Origin: Candidatus Dormiibacterota bacterium
GTDB lineage: Bacteria; Chloroflexota; Dormibacteria; Dormibacterales; Dormibacteraceae
Assembly (NCBI GenBank): GCA_955652585.1
Contig: CATPBF010000079.1
Location: forward strand, 1 to 5,787
Length of the DNA stretch: 5,787 nt
Direction of reading: 5' to 3'
In this document: one piece after another, positions 5,691-5,787 of the stretch
How the letters are laid out: each line of letters opens with the position of its first letter
How positions within the stretch are numbered: position 1 is the first letter of the stretch
Position numbers and translations under genes: made by a program
The notes under the pieces: generated by a model
Seen by the model: the letters and a program-made list of their open reading frames with translations, nothing else
Databases searched by the model: none
What the model was told of the DNA's origin: nothing

Positions 5691-5787
5691 TTATGGCTGC
5701 CCGTCGAGCAATTGGGCGCGCTGCCGGATGACACGCTCAGGCGGATGCTCGTAAATGTTGTCGAAGAGGTCGCGGGGAGTCGGGAGC
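5691..5787 (-). CDS. 2-oxo acid dehydrogenase E1 component, alpha subunit, C-terminal fragment
   Basis: The last 31 residues and the TAA stop of a minus-strand gene are visible; the rest lies beyond the right edge. The end reads LFDNIYEHPPERVIRQRAQLL and then DGQP. This resembles the C-terminus of E1 alpha subunits, where a F-x-D/N-V/I-Y segment is followed by a Pro and a Gln/Arg-rich helix. The position directly upstream of E1 beta on the same strand, with the TAA abutting the next ATG (TAAATG on the minus strand), is the usual E1 alpha-E1 beta operon order. The thiamine-binding GDG motif is outside the window, so the call rests on this tail and on context. Confidence 0.75.
   Translation of the reverse strand, partial: LPTPRDLFDNIYEHPPERVIRQRAQLLDGQP

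Overview
This is a GC-rich, gene-dense bacterial window with almost no non-coding DNA. It holds five complete protein-coding genes and one gene fragment at each edge. I see no RNA gene, mobile element, CRISPR array or phage feature. The high GC content, BkdB-like E2 and a probable F420/flavin LLM oxidoreductase would fit a soil or environmental lineage such as Actinomycetota, Chloroflexota or a related uncultivated phylum. The sequence alone does not decide between them.

Layout, left to right: the start of a luciferase-like (LLM) flavin or F420 oxidoreductase (minus, 1-108); an E2 acyltransferase of a 2-oxo acid dehydrogenase complex (plus, 192-1331); a class V PLP aminotransferase (minus, 1321-2466) and, just upstream of it in the same operon, an FAD amine oxidase-family flavoprotein (minus, 2472-3740); an ornithine cyclodeaminase/mu-crystallin family protein (plus, 3766-4716); the E1 beta subunit of a 2-oxo acid dehydrogenase (minus, 4713-5690); and the C-terminal end of its E1 alpha partner (minus, 5691-5787). 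No E3 (dihydrolipoamide dehydrogenase) gene is visible.

The E1 alpha/E1 beta pair and the E2 gene lie on opposite strands, separated by three genes for amino-acid or amine/imine chemistry. All three inner enzymes belong to families that convert amino compounds to keto or imino compounds, or the reverse. A reasonable inference is one catabolic locus: aminotransferase, flavoprotein and OCD-family enzyme yield a 2-oxo acid, which E1/E2 decarboxylates oxidatively to an acyl-CoA. The substrate cannot be read from the sequence.

Several proteins depart from their families at functional positions. The E2 subunit-binding domain looks eroded. E1 beta has Leu where the conserved GE[D/E]V motif has Glu. 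By-eye alignment suggests the flavoprotein lacks the amine oxidase aromatic cage and has Arg for the flavin-contacting Lys. The divergent junction near 3704-3777 is a second point of interest: a reversible TAGGGTA element that could serve as a -10 for both genes, flanked by an exact 11-bp inverted repeat placed at the two possible start codons. Both convergent junctions overlap, one of them with two stop codons sharing a single CTAG.
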